Shown here in pieces: positions 1 to 10,010 of a DNA stretch of 64,000 nt (position 1 is its first letter; each line of letters starts with the position of its first letter). The notes under the pieces are model-generated. The model searched no databases. It was not told where the DNA came from and was given only the letters and a program-made list of their open reading frames with translations. The stretch covers positions 1-64,000 of the forward strand of contig NZ_BLZO01000136.1 of NCBI RefSeq assembly GCF_014132355.1, read 5' to 3'. Position numbers and translations under genes: made by a program. Source of the stretch: Okeania sp. KiyG1 (GTDB lineage Bacteria > Cyanobacteriota > Cyanobacteriia > Cyanobacteriales > Microcoleaceae).

Positions 1-2925
1 TTAGCCATTCTTGAAAATTTTTATTACCTATAAATTGACTATATTCTTCTGTATGTTCCCGAATAAAACGCCGTAATTCTTGATTGAATTTATTTTCAAA
101 GGTAAGTTTGGCATTTTGCGGGTCGCTATAATTTCTAGCATTTTGATATTCTCTATCTTCTCTAACTTTTTCTGGCAACTCTTCTAGGAAAAATTTCCAC
201 ACTTTATCCTCATTTTTCCAGGCAATACTACCACCGAAACGGTTATTAAATTCTGTGATGATTTGACTGATTTTATCTGACCTACTTTCAGAATTTCCAA
301 TAACAATATTATCGGCAATGGGAGACAAAGTCTTTCCCCTGCTTAAACTAATACTTTGACTTGCTAAAAACTCTACTCGATAACTCTCAATATCTACACT
401 ATTAATAATTCCGGCCGACCAATCAGAATTATCTAATTTTGGCAGTTTATTAACCAAGAATTTCAGAAAAGTACTTAAACTCTCCCAATAGGAATTTTTA
501 AAACTTTTCACCTGCACTAAAAATTGATAATTTCTGACAAAACTCCTAGCTTTATTCTGAAACTCTATTTTTCCTCCTCCTGCAAATAATTTTGATAATT
601 TTCCACATAATTATCTAAAATTGACTCCCAATTTTCCCGCGACTCGCTACTAACAAATATCCTCATAAATTCCCGTACATCTTCTGGAGAATAAATCTGA
701 AAACTTGCCAAACTTTCCTCTAAGTCGTGGAGGCGGTCGCTATCTGTTTCCTCACTTAAAATAGTAGTTTTATAATAAGGCTCAAAAGCTCTCTGAATTT
801 CATCAGCAGAATTGACAAAGTCTAAGACAAAAGTATCATATTTTCCCTCACAGGAACGATTTAACCGAGACAAAGTTTGTACCGCCTTCACCTCAGATAA
901 AACCTTATCCACATACATCGTATGTAACAACGGTTCGTCAAAACCAGTTTGATACTTATTCGCCACAATTAAAAATCTATATTTATCCTCCCGAAAAAAA
1001 TCTGTAATCTTACTCCCTGAAAAACCATTCAGTGAATACTCATCTTCCTTTTTACCATCTATTTCCTTACTGCCAGAAAAAGCAACAATAGTCTGATACT
1101 CAGAATTTATTTTTCTCAAATATTCGTCAAAAGCAAACTTATAACGAATCGCACTTTTAATACTACTACTAACAACCATTGCCTTAGCTTTCCCATTAAT
1201 TTTTCCCTGACCAATTACCTTAGATAAAAAATGCTCGACCATCACTTCTGCTTTTTTAGCAATACTCTCTGGATGCTCCTCCACATATCTTTTTAATTTC
1301 TTTTTTGCCTGTTTATTATCAAATTCCGGGTCTTCTATAATTTTCTTCTCCAACCGACAATAAGTTTTGTAGGTCGTATAATTCTGCAAAACATCCAGAA
1401 TAAATCCTTCGGCGATCGCCTGTTTCATTGAATAACTATGGAATGGATAAAATTTTCCATCTGCTGGATTTTTGACACCGAATAATTCTAAAGTTTTATT
1501 TTTTGGCGTGGCAGTAAAGGCGTAATAATTGGCATTTGGGCAAGGTTTTTGCGACTCGATAATTCTGATTATTTTATCTTCCGTGGTTTCCTCTGTTTCC
1601 GAATCTTCCTTGCTCAAAGATTCGGTCATCTTTGCTGCACTTTTGCCAGTTTGGCTAGAGTGAGCTTCATCGATGATAATGGCAAATTTTTTCTCGGCTA
1701 AAGATTTAATTTCCTCGACAATGTAGGGAAACTTTTGCACTGTTGTAATAATAATTTTGCTGCCTTTTTCTAAAGCTGACCTTAATTGTTTACTGCCTTC
1801 GGTAATTGCTTCGACGACTCCGGCGACTTGAGCGAATTGTTTGATATTTTCCCGAATTTGTTTATCTAAAATTTTGCGGTCTGTCACGACTAAGACTGAA
1901 TCGAAAAATTTTTCAGTCTCGGTAATATTTTTTAGTTCCACGAGTTGATGACTCAACCAGGTTATAGAATTACTTTTGCCGGAACCCGCAGAGTGTTGGA
2001 TTAAGTAGCGGTTGCCGATGCCTGGGTTTTTTGTGTCTATTAAAAGTTGCCTTACTAGGTCGAGTTGATGGTAGCGGGGGAAGATAAGTTTTTGCTTTTT
2101 GGCTGACTTTTTATCTTTGTCTTTATTTTCCTCTTCCGTGAGTTGGGCGTAATTTTCGATGATGTTACTGAGACTTTTTTTGGCTAAAATTTCTTTCCAC
2201 AAATAATCTGTTTTAATACCGTTGGGGTTGGGGGGGTTGCCTGCTGTATCGGGAAAAGGTAGAGCGGAATTTGATTTTTTGCCTTTGTTGAATGGTAGGA
2301 ATTTTGTATTTTCGCGGTCGAGTTTTGTGGTCATCCACACTTCGTTATCGTCGAGGGCGAAATGTACTAGGCAACGTTTGAATTGAAATAATAATTCTCT
2401 GGGGTGGCGGTCATTTTTATATTGGTTTATGGCGTCTCGAAAGTTTTGTCCGGTTAGTTGGTTTTTTAGCTCGAAGGTAATGACTGGTAAACCGTTGATG
2501 AAAATTACTAAGTCGAGAGCGAGGTTATGGTTTTCTTTGTATCTGAGTTGACGGGTAACTGAGAAAATATTTCTTTGGTAATTTTGGATAGTGTCGCGGT
2601 TGAGTTGAGAATTTGGGAGCTGATAATAAAGTTCGAGGTGAGTTTCTCCGGTTTTGATACCTTGACGTAATATATTGACTATACTTTTCTCTTCTATTTG
2701 TCGGTGGAAGCGTTCATAAAGTTTTTTCTTCCTGGCGCCGTGGTAGTTAGAAATTTCTGCTAATTTTTCAGGTTGAGTGTTGTGGAGAAACTGGGAAAGT
2801 TTGGCAGTGTCGAGACAGTAAGTGCGGTGATAGTCTGTGGAGTTGCCTGGGGAATATTGGGAGTCGTGGATGAGACTTTGATAGATGATATTTTCGAGAC
2901 CTTTTTCAGTAATGTCGGAAGTCAT
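1..2925 (-). pseudogene. hsdR: Type I restriction enzyme R subunit, frameshifted and running off the window
   Basis: HsdR is the ATP-dependent translocase/nuclease of type I restriction systems. The first 786 residues are open (565-2925) and show the N-terminal nuclease signature (Asp near 138, then ELK near 152-154), a Walker A motif (HSAGSGKS, about 311-318) and a DEAH box (about 419-422). The frame stops at 565. In the next frame the minus strand stays open from about 572 to the window edge and encodes a plausible HsdR C-terminus (KIEFQNKARSFVRNYQFL). One extra A in the A5 run at 568-572 would join the frames as EEEK-IEFQ. The gene is therefore disrupted or carries a sequence error. It belongs with the hsdM/hsdS remnants upstream, from which a tnpB element separates it. 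Confidence 0.85.
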
Positions 2926-3463
2926 TTCAGTTATCAGTTATCAGTTATCAGTAGAAAAATGTAGGTTGGGTTGAAGTATGTTAGCGCAGCTTATCCGTAG
3001 GATAAACCCAACAAATACAAATTTGGCAAAAGAGGAAAATTCAGCAGTCATATCTATATATATGTCGTCGGCAAAATTTCCATCGGTTAGAAAAAGGGGA
3101 AATTCTAGATTTATCCATTTGCCAAAACAGGAAAATTTACCGGAAAATTGGGTTTAAAGCCTCCCCCTTTGAGCTATGCTTTATAAACATCTTTCTTAAC
3201 ATAAAGCGTGGACATTATAGGCAAGTTATGTGTAAGTCTTTGAAAGGCTTTTTATTGAGAAAAGTGTATTGAAAAATACATTTTTTTGAGAACTGTAGAC
3301 AAGATTCTTCCTCCCCATCCTCCCCACCCTTCCCACAAGGTTTTCAGGAGTTCCTTATAAGGGATAGCCCTTTGAGGGGGACTTTTTAATGTATATATTA
3401 GTTGCAGATATACTGAACTGTGTGCTATATTTTTATCGTAGCATTAAAAGATAAAACATTTCT
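2926..3463. other. Spacer between hsdR and tnpB with repeat fragments
   Basis: No gene is seen. It starts with a short tandem CAGTTATCAG-type repeat at about 2929-2952. A partial end of repeat family A (ACCGGAAAATTGGGTTTAAAGCCTCC type) lies near 3138-3165. The left end of the tnpB element must also lie here but I could not place it. Confidence 0.4.
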
Positions 3464-4684
3464 ATGCTCATCTATGAAATGAAGTTGCAAGGCACACAAG
3501 GCCAGTATAATCAGCTAGACTCAGCCATTAGGACTGGTCGATTTGTGCGCAATAGCATTATCCGAGCATGGATAGACAGAGAAGTTAAAAGTCGTAACGA
3601 TGCCTACAAATACTGCACAAAACTAGCACACAATCCTAAATTTCCCTGGGCCAAGCAACTTAACTCCATGGCAAGACAAGCTCATGCTGAGAGAGCATGG
3701 GCAGCAATAGAAAGATTCTATCAAAACTGTAAAGCTAATGTTGCTGGTAAGAAGGGTTTTCCCAAGTTTAAAAAATACCAAATTAGAGACTCAGTAGAAT
3801 ACAAAACTAGCGGATGGAAACTATCAGAAGATAGACGCTATTTAACTTTTACTGATGGCTTCAAAGCAGGTACTTTTAAGCTTTGGGGTAGTCGAAACCT
3901 TCATTTCTATCAAATCAATCAAATCAAACGAGTCAGAGTTGTCAGAAGGTATGATGGCTACTATGCTCAATTCTCAATCGACCATACTAGAGAGGAGAAG
4001 AAAAATCTTACAGGAACTCAGTTAGGAATAGACTTAGGTTTAAATCATTTCTACACTGACTCAGCTGGTGAAAAAGTAGATAATCCGAGATTTTTGAGAC
4101 AAGGTGAACGTAAAATCAAGAAACTACAACGTCGCCTTTCTCGTACTCAAAAGGGTAGTCAAAATAGGAGTAAAGCTAGGAATAGGTTAGGTAGAGCGCA
4201 TCTAAAGGTTTCACGCAGACGTAACGACTGGGCAGTTAAATTAGCGCAGCGCGTCATACAATCTAACGATTTGGTAGCGATAGAAAACCTGAAAGTGCGT
4301 AACATGATGAAAAACCATAAGTTAGCGAAGTCCATAGCAGATGCAGCATGGTACAGGTTTAGAGAATGGTTGGAGTATTTTGGCAGAGTCTATGGTGTGC
4401 CTGTAGTAACAGTAGAACCTGCATATACTTCTGTAAATTGTTCAAGTTGCGGTGAGAAAGTTGTGAAGACCCTCAGCACTAGGACTCATCAATGTCCACA
4501 CTGTGGTTATGTTGCCGACAGGGACGAGAATGCAGCTATCAATATACTCCAATCAGCATTAAGAGAATTAGCAACTACCCTGGGGCACAGGGAAAGTCAC
4601 GCCTCTGGAGAGAACGACCTCTGCTTGGTTGAGGAAACTCAGGCAAGTAAGCCGACTCGAGGAAAGAGGAAAGTCCCGCAGTGA
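3464..4684 (+). CDS. tnpB: IS200/IS605-family TnpB, apparently intact RNA-guided nuclease
   Basis: TnpB is the RNA-guided, RuvC-type nuclease of IS200/IS605-like elements. This 406-aa ORF has the usual length and keeps the RuvC triad: D190 in GIDLGLNHF, E274 in IENLKV and D354 in ADRDENAAINI. A four-cysteine zinc finger (C326, C329, C344, C347) lies between the second and third acidic residues. No Y1 transposase (tnpA) accompanies it, so it is an IS1341-like tnpB-only element. It lies between the hsdS and hsdR remnants, on the strand opposite to them. Its right end, finishing AGGATGTCAAT at about 4725, is shared with the dead tnpB near 42.7-44.2 kb. It is the only tnpB in the window without a visible lesion. 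Confidence 0.9.
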   Translation: MLIYEMKLQGTQGQYNQLDSAIRTGRFVRNSIIRAWIDREVKSRNDAYKYCTKLAHNPKFPWAKQLNSMARQAHAERAWAAIERFYQNCKANVAGKKGFPKFKKYQIRDSVEYKTSGWKLSEDRRYLTFTDGFKAGTFKLWGSRNLHFYQINQIKRVRVVRRYDGYYAQFSIDHTREEKKNLTGTQLGIDLGLNHFYTDSAGEKVDNPRFLRQGERKIKKLQRRLSRTQKGSQNRSKARNRLGRAHLKVSRRRNDWAVKLAQRVIQSNDLVAIENLKVRNMMKNHKLAKSIADAAWYRFREWLEYFGRVYGVPVVTVEPAYTSVNCSSCGEKVVKTLSTRTHQCPHCGYVADRDENAAINILQSALRELATTLGHRESHASGENDLCLVEETQASKPTRGKRKVPQ

Positions 4685-4725
4685 TGTGGGAATCCACTCG
4701 CCTTTAGGCAGGGGAGGATGTCAAT
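4560..4725 (+). ncRNA. Candidate omega (right-end) RNA of the tnpB element
   Basis: In tnpB elements the guide RNA scaffold overlaps the 3' end of tnpB and ends at the right element boundary. Here the sequence after the tnpB stop can form a hairpin (CGCCTTTAGGCAGGGGAGG region, 4700-4717). It ends in AGGATGTCAAT, which also ends the tnpB element at about 44201, after which the two diverge. The start of the RNA is a guess. By analogy the guide would be the flanking bases from 4726 onward, inside the former hsdS gene. Confidence 0.35.
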
Positions 4726-5782
4726 GGGGAGGGCGATATTTTCTGACATCTATTTTTCCCGTGACTGTTTCAGAAATTAGAGTTGTTCGATATTCTTGGA
4801 TTAATTTTATTTCCTTTTCTATAGTGGCGATCGCTCGATTGATTTTTTCTGATTTTTTTTCAATGAATAAGGCAATTTCTTTTTGTTCGTTGAGGGGAGG
4901 AAAAGGAATAGGAAAACGACTAATTTCTCTCAAACCTAAGTCGGGCACTCCTACTCCTACAGTTCTCAGTTTAGCCTCTGTAAATACAAAGTCAGAATCC
5001 AAAATTATATTTATAAATTCAGGCATTGAAATATTCTTTTTAACTCTGATTATACAGCAGGAATAAGAAACCAAAAATCTCGTATTTACTTTTACAAGTC
5101 TAGACTTACCTAACTTAGCACCAATGCGTGAATATACTATGTCGTCCTTTTGAGGTCTTACCTTTTTAGACAGTCTTTCAAAGTCTTCTTCGCTGATAAA
5201 TTTTATATCCTTAGTAAAATTAAGAGTTCCATTATCTAGCAAATCTTTTGCCGACAGGAATGCTACTCCACTTATAACTGCTTTGGGCATTTCATGGTTA
5301 ATATCATTAATTTCGCTAGTGATCCAACCTAGTCTTTTCACCTGCCAATGTTCCGGTATTTCTCCTAACCACTCAATGCCAGAATATTTCATCGGTACAT
5401 CTGAGTTAAGACCTTTAGTAACTGCCTGATTAATAATAACGGTTTTCTGTTCTTTTAGTAGTTCTATCATCCGTTGTTTTTTGGCAATATATTCATCAAA
5501 ATCCATAAACTCCTCAGTTATCCTCTCAATATCCTCCCCCCGTAACTCACAATTTTTACTCCCCAAATTTTTCCTTAATTTCCCATACCATTCCGTAGCA
5601 TCTATCAACTGTACCTTACCCCGACGATGAACGGATTTTTGATTAGAAAGAATCCAAATATAAGTCGCAATACCAGTGTTATAAAACATATTCAACGGCA
5701 AACCAACAATACATTCCAACCAATCATTTTCAATAATCCACCGCCGAATATTACTCTCGCCACTACCAGCATCCCCCTTCAA
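4721..5782 (-). pseudogene. hsdS: Fusion of HsdM C-terminal part to the second half of HsdS
   Basis: The ORF starts with HsdM sequence (GDAGSGESNIRRW, then NMFYNTGIATYIWILSN). Near residues 94-100 it passes into HsdS: YIAKKQRMIELLKEQKTVII, the conserved linker, then GIEWLGEIPEHW and one target-recognition domain ending SETVTGKIDVRKY. HsdS normally has two recognition domains and HsdM a further C-terminal part, so a deletion near 5494 appears to have joined the middle of hsdM to the middle of hsdS. The last codons and the stop (4721-4723) lie in the boundary sequence of the neighbouring tnpB element, so the original C-terminus is also lost or changed. The first codons come from a repeat inserted in hsdM. 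Confidence 0.8.
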
Positions 5783-5905
5783 GAATTTAGAATTAAGAAT
5801 TTAGAATTTAGAATTACCTCTCCTTTAAAACGGATAGGATTGATTAATCATGAAAATTTTTCTTTTTATCCTCTTAAAAGAGGAGGCTTTCAACCACAAT
5901 TTTTC
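5777..5905. repeat. Family A small repeat element inserted in hsdM
   Basis: This 128-bp block splits the HsdM motif NGSALFT/GDAGSGES. It carries the family A features: an A+T tandem end (AGAATTTAGAATT units), ACCTCTCCTTTAAAACGG, TGAAAATTTTTCTTT, and the other end CCACAATTTTTCGGTAA. Removing it restores HsdM reading. No target duplication is evident at this site. Confidence 0.8.
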
Positions 5906-6748
5906 GGTAAACAAAGCCGAACCATTATGAACAATTGCTATCCGACTTCCCAACCTTGTCGAATCTTTCATCTTAGAAAGTTTATTCATCAAAAATAATA
6001 ATTGCCCATCACTATTTCGGGGAATAAGTTGTAATTCCTCCCCCTGATGCCAAACCAAAAACCGACTATCTTTTATCTCCTTTTTTCTCCCCACTAAAAT
6101 CTTATCTCCATCGACTTTCCAAGATTTACCGTAAGGAGGATTAGCTAACATAAAATCGAAGGTAAAATTGGGAAAACCATCATTAGCAAGAGTCGAAGCA
6201 TACTTAATATTATCCGTTTTTTTCCCCTTAATTAACATATCCGCCTGACAGATAGCATAAGTTTCAGGATTAACCTCTTGCCCATACAAATAAATAGTTA
6301 CTTCTTTCCCCATTCCTGTTGCCAACTCCTGCAAAAAATTCTCCGCCTCCGTCAACATTCCCCCAGAACCACAAGCACAGTCATAAACTAAATAAGTAGT
6401 ATTTTGAATCTGGTCTTTTACAGGCATAAAAATCAAATTCACCATCAACTTAATAATATCGCGGGGGGTAAAATGTTCTCCTGCCTCCTCATTATTTTCC
6501 TCATTAAATCTTCTAATCAATTCCTCAAAAATATATCCCATCCCCAAATTAGATAACCCAGGCTGAATAACCTTACCTTTTTTATCTTTTATCGGTTCCG
6601 GACTAAGATTAATTTCCGAGTCAGTAAACTTTTTAATTAAAGAATAAAGGCGGTTATGTTCGACCAAAGTTTCTAACTGATTGCTGAACTTAAATTTACT
6701 GATAATTTCCTGTACATTGTCGCTAAAACCATTCAGATAATCTCTCAA
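5825..6748 (-). pseudogene. hsdM: HsdM middle fragment (N6-adenine methylase)
   Basis: This is the catalytic body of the type I modification methyltransferase. It has the helical N-terminal region, EHFTPRDIIKLMVNL, the SAM-binding segment VYDCACGSGGM and the catalytic NPPY motif in FMLANPPYGKSW. Real HsdM sequence ends at SRIAIVHNGSALFT; the last about 25 residues are read-through into the inserted repeat at 5777-5905. The upstream end is also cut: the frame joins the N-terminal fragment (6787-7050) only if one base is added to the four-base run at 6796-6799. Confidence 0.85.
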
Positions 6749-6786
6749 ATTCTCTTTAATAAAACTAGGCTCATCCAGTAATTTTT

Positions 6787-7050
6787 TCAGAGTATAAAAG
6801 AAGTATTATAAAAAGGATATTTAGTAATTTCTGTTAATCCAGATTTATCAGTAAAATTCATTTTTTCATAAAAATCATTCTCCGCTAAAACTTTTGCTTT
6901 AGTAGATTCAAGCAAACAATCTAATCGCCTAATAACAGTCATCGGTAGAATTACATCTCGATATTTTCCCCTCACATAAACATCCCGCAAAACATCATCA
7001 GCAATTCCCCAAATAAAACTAACAATTCCGTTATGTGTTGCGTTATCCAT
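6787..7050 (-). pseudogene. hsdM: HsdM N-terminal fragment
   Basis: These 87 residues match an HsdM N-terminus (VSFIWGIADDVLRDVYVRGK, ILPMTVIRRLDCLLE). The frame ends in YNTSFIL-stop. One extra T in the four-base run at 6796-6799 would give YNTSFYTLKKLLDEP and run directly into the next fragment. This is the true 5' end of the hsd locus on the minus strand. Confidence 0.8.
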
Positions 7051-7210
7051 TTATATAATTTTTTGATATATTAGAAGGAAGAGGGAAGAAGGAAGAAGGA
7101 AGAAGGAAGAAGGAAAAATATTGCTTTGTCTGAGTTTTAAGCTTTTGATATTTCCTAACCTTTCCTTCCACTGCTATATACCAATTTATAAGCATTAATG
7201 CTATACCTAG

Positions 7211-7385
7211 TTCAACAATTAATAATTAATAATTACCTCTCCTTGAAAAGAAGAGGATTGACGCGGAGGGTGAAAATTTTTTCTTCTCTTGGTCAATTGG
7301 ATATGGCGAGGTCTCCTCGCCATCCCTTGACCGCTTTTTTCTCCTTTAAAGAAGAGGCTTTAAACCTTAATTATTCGATAAGACT
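7211..7385. repeat. Family A repeat with an internal GGTCTCCTCGCC insert
   Basis: The copy begins TTCAACAATTAATAATTAAT, passes ACCTCTCCTTGAAAAG and ends GGCTTTAAACCTTAATTATT. An extra internal segment (CTTGGTCAATTGGATATGGC, GGTCTCCTCGCC) is also present in the copies near 23.7, 31.8 and 49.2 kb, defining a longer subtype. Tandem GAAGGAA units at about 7078-7113 and C-rich TACTCCC units at about 7540-7590 flank it. No gene is seen between 7051 and 7607. Confidence 0.75.
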
Positions 7386-7607
7386 TCAGTTATTAAGTAA
7401 TTAACACTATTCCAATCGTCTTTTTGCGAATTTAAGCCAAATTAATGTTAATTATTCTTATTTTTATATCAAATCAATTTAATTCGGTATAAAAAATGTT
7501 CCATCGCAAGCGCCATTGCAAAATCTTTCTTTCTCTCCCCTACTCCCTACTCCCCTACTCCCTACTCCCCACCCCCTACTCCCTACTCCCTCTTTTGGAG
7601 GAAATGT

Positions 7608-8018
7608 CTATTCCAAACTTTCTACCGGAATAGGTTCCCAAACTTCACCATATTTTTCTTTCAAACCTTGCCAAGTTTCTACCTGTCCAGGTTCATATTC
7701 TCCTGGTTTACCCCACTGTAAAAATGCACTCAAAGCAATTTTATCTTCATTATCTAAAAAACGAATGGCATAAGTAGTAAAATTTCCTCTTTTTGCTTCC
7801 CCAGTCTCAAACTTTACCTGTTTAATCATATCCATGTTTAGATGAAATTCAAAAATATCCGCGTGCATATTGGCATATTTGCCTTTAGGAAGTTCAGCAT
7901 AAAATAACTTTTGAATTTTGCCTCTAACTTCCAATACTGCAGAACTACTTGTCACAATTAAGCGTAAAGTTCCCAGTTGTTCGCAAGCTTCTAAAAAATC
8001 TTTTAGGTTAGTAGTCAT
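7608..8018 (-). CDS. ChuX/HutX-like heme-utilisation family protein (136 aa)
   Basis: This is a small soluble protein with no signal peptide or membrane segment. The sequence (LIVTSSSAVLEVRGKIQKLFY, FEFHLNMDMIKQVKFETGEA, SAFLQWGKPGEYEPGQVE) resembles a short cyanobacterial protein group that I recall as ChuX/HutX-like, a fold linked to binding heme-like molecules. Function in cyanobacteria is unproven. Removing the repeat element at 8051-9056 would put this gene 24 bp downstream of phoH on the same strand, so the two were probably transcribed together before the insertion. Family assignment is moderate; existence as a real gene is strong. Confidence 0.65.
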   Translation of the reverse strand: MTTNLKDFLEACEQLGTLRLIVTSSSAVLEVRGKIQKLFYAELPKGKYANMHADIFEFHLNMDMIKQVKFETGEAKRGNFTTYAIRFLDNEDKIALSAFLQWGKPGEYEPGQVETWQGLKEKYGEVWEPIPVESLE

Positions 8019-8316
8019 AAGATAGAAATATTATTTAATTATTTATTTTTGGCGTTGGTGATTTAAGGTATGATAACATATTCCTTGATCTAGGAGTAAT
8101 ATAATTTCGTCCCTCGTCATACAATGTGTAATATCATGTGTTCCTTCCAGGGGAGCTACGCTATCGGTAGAACAGTTATAATTAGGCTCGTAGTTTTGCT
8201 CTAGCAATAATAGTAAGTATTGTAGAGGCTCAAGCCCAACTACAAACAAAAATTTTATCATAAGTAATTATCCGCAATTCGTAGCTCCCCCGGAGGGGGA
8301 ACATGATATAAGTGCG

Positions 8317-8421
8317 TTACAGCGGTTTTCATTTCAGTAAACCACAGTAGGGGCGAATGCCATTCGCCCTTATAGGTTTTTGGTTATGACGATGTGGTTT
8401 ATCAATCTGAAAAGGGCGTTA
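8317..8421. repeat. Family D repeat inside the J element
   Basis: It begins TTACAGCGGTTTTCATTTCA and ends with a degenerate inverted end (TGAAAAGGGCGTTA). It carries a central palindrome, GGGCGAATGCCATTCGCCC. Better copies lie at 52083, 55876 and 57630. Confidence 0.7.
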
Positions 8422-8928
8422 GCGGCAGCTTTGCGTTAGCAAATGGCCATAAAGCTCCTACAATATAGAACCCCTGAGTGGATCTATTTAAAAATATAGG
8501 GAGAGTGTGGGGACTGTGGGGACCCACCCTAACCCTCCCTGGAGGGAATGTGGGGACTGTGAGGAGATGGAAGCAAATTTCAACTTGCTAGGGTTGCCAG
8601 CAGATGCGACTAACGTCGTCGCGGAGTAGCATATGCTTGCCTCCCCTATTCTCGTTCCTGAATTTCGCTCTTCACTCCTCAGTCGTCGGGTTGGACTTCT
8701 GCCAAAAGCACATACCGCGTATAAAGATACGATCGGGGATTCTATAGGGCGAATACCATTCGCCCCTACTCTTTAAATACTGAATAACTAACGATGCCAC
8801 CAGATTTGATATGATATCATTTCCGGACAATTAGGGATAGAACCCACATTCCGCACTCCGCCTTACATATTGCCTAGCTAAACAAAAAACTTTCTCCTTC
8901 TATTCTTCTTTCTTCTGTGCTGACTCCT

Positions 8929-8979
8929 GTAGGGGCGATTTCCGTTCCGGAATGCTCCGCAAACGCGAATCGCCCCTAC
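8929..8979. repeat. GTAGGGGCGA palindromic hairpin (family P)
   Basis: An imperfect palindrome with outer arms GTAGGGGCGA and TCGCCCCTAC, filled with TTCCGTTCCGGAATGCTCCG. A near-identical copy lies at about 38733-38781, and simpler versions near 35432, 48616 and 61002. The hairpin occurs inside members of different repeat families. Confidence 0.65.
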
Positions 8980-9056
8980 CCGACTTCTAAGCGAATCGCC
9001 CCTACCCGACTCCTAAGTAAATAAGACTAATATCATACACGCGCTTCAGCAACGCC

Positions 9057-10010
9057 TTATTTTTCATACTGCTCATAAGCAGCAACTATTTTCTGTACTA
9101 GAGGATGTCGTACCACATCTGCTTGAGATAATTCACAAATAGCAATACCCTCTACATTTCGTAGAATTTTCATGGCAACTGCTAAACCAGATTTTTGACT
9201 TAGGGGTAGATCTGTTTGAGTAATATCTCCCGTTACCACCATTCTTGAGCGAAAACCCAAACGAGTTAATACCATTTTCATCTGAGCAGGAGTGGTATTT
9301 TGAGCTTCATCAAGAATCACAAAAGAGTTATTCAGAGTTCGACCCCTCATATATGCTAAAGGCGCAACTTCAATAGTGCCTTTCTCCATCAAAGTTGTCA
9401 CCTTTTCTGGTTCTATTAATTCATAAAGAGCATCATATAGAGGTCGTAAATAAGGATTAATTTTCTGTTGCAAGTCCCCTGGTAAAAATCCTAATTTTTC
9501 TCCAGCTTCTACAGCAGGTCTAGTTAAAATCAAACGTTCATATTGATTATCTAAAAGTGCTTTAACTGCTAGAAGTGCTGCCAAAAATGTTTTACCTGTA
9601 CCAGCAGGACCCACACAAAAAGTCATATCGCGGGTGCGGATCGCTTGTACATATTTTCGTTGACGGAAAGTTTTAGCACGAATTTCTAACCCACGACGGG
9701 TCTTAACAAGAACGTCTTGTTGAATTTCTCGCAGGTCATCTTGACGGTTAGTATCAATGGCATGGCAAGCAGTGATAATTTCTACACCAGTAATGGTTTT
9801 ACCATGTTTCCAAAGACTTTCAAGCGATCGCACAATTTGTTGACATCGTTCTATTTGAGTTGCGGTGCCACTAATAAATAATTCTTGTCCACGCAGTACA
9901 ACATTTGCCCCTGTGTGTCGTGCCAGTAGTTTAATATTTTCTTCCTGATAACCAGAAAGAGCGATCGCGCTATCAATAGTAGGCAGCTCTACTCTTACTG
10001 TCTCTGTCAT
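9057..10010 (-). CDS. phoH: PhoH-like ATPase with N-terminal KH-like region
   Basis: PhoH-family proteins are cytoplasmic P-loop ATPases tied to RNA metabolism. The Walker A motif GPAGTGKT and the Walker B/glutamine motif VILDEAQNTT are both present. The segment before the ATPase (LARHTGANVVLRGQELFISG) is KH/R3H-like, as in bacterial PhoH. I choose the ATG at 10010 (MTETVRVELP), which matches the usual cyanobacterial N-terminus; an in-frame TTG at 10055 would add 15 residues. The stop codon lies within the target duplication of the J element. It follows ffh, rpsP and the KH gene in a typical cyanobacterial order, with an 800-bp repeat-bearing spacer after the KH gene. Confidence 0.9.
   Translation of the reverse strand: MTETVRVELPTIDSAIALSGYQEENIKLLARHTGANVVLRGQELFISGTATQIERCQQIVRSLESLWKHGKTITGVEIITACHAIDTNRQDDLREIQQDVLVKTRRGLEIRAKTFRQRKYVQAIRTRDMTFCVGPAGTGKTFLAALLAVKALLDNQYERLILTRPAVEAGEKLGFLPGDLQQKINPYLRPLYDALYELIEPEKVTTLMEKGTIEVAPLAYMRGRTLNNSFVILDEAQNTTPAQMKMVLTRLGFRSRMVVTGDITQTDLPLSQKSGLAVAMKILRNVEGIAICELSQADVVRHPLVQKIVAAYEQYEK

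Larger units (their letters stand above)
8051..9056. mobile_element. Family J composite element with an 8-bp target duplication
   Basis: The element is bounded by GGCGTTGGTGATTTAAGG on the left and CTTCAGCAACGCC on the right. The flanks are identical 8-mers, TTATTTTT at 8043-8050 and at 9057-9064, a clear target-site duplication. The right copy contains the phoH stop codon. The smaller element at 43182-43348 has the same ends and also an 8-bp duplication. The interior holds a family D copy (8317-8421), G/C palindromes and oligopyrimidine tracts but no transposase gene. Confidence 0.8.

Noticed and set aside
8043-8261. Small minus-strand ORF of 72 codons
   Set aside because: It lies entirely in the target duplication and left part of the family J element, has no ribosome-binding site and no recognisable domain.
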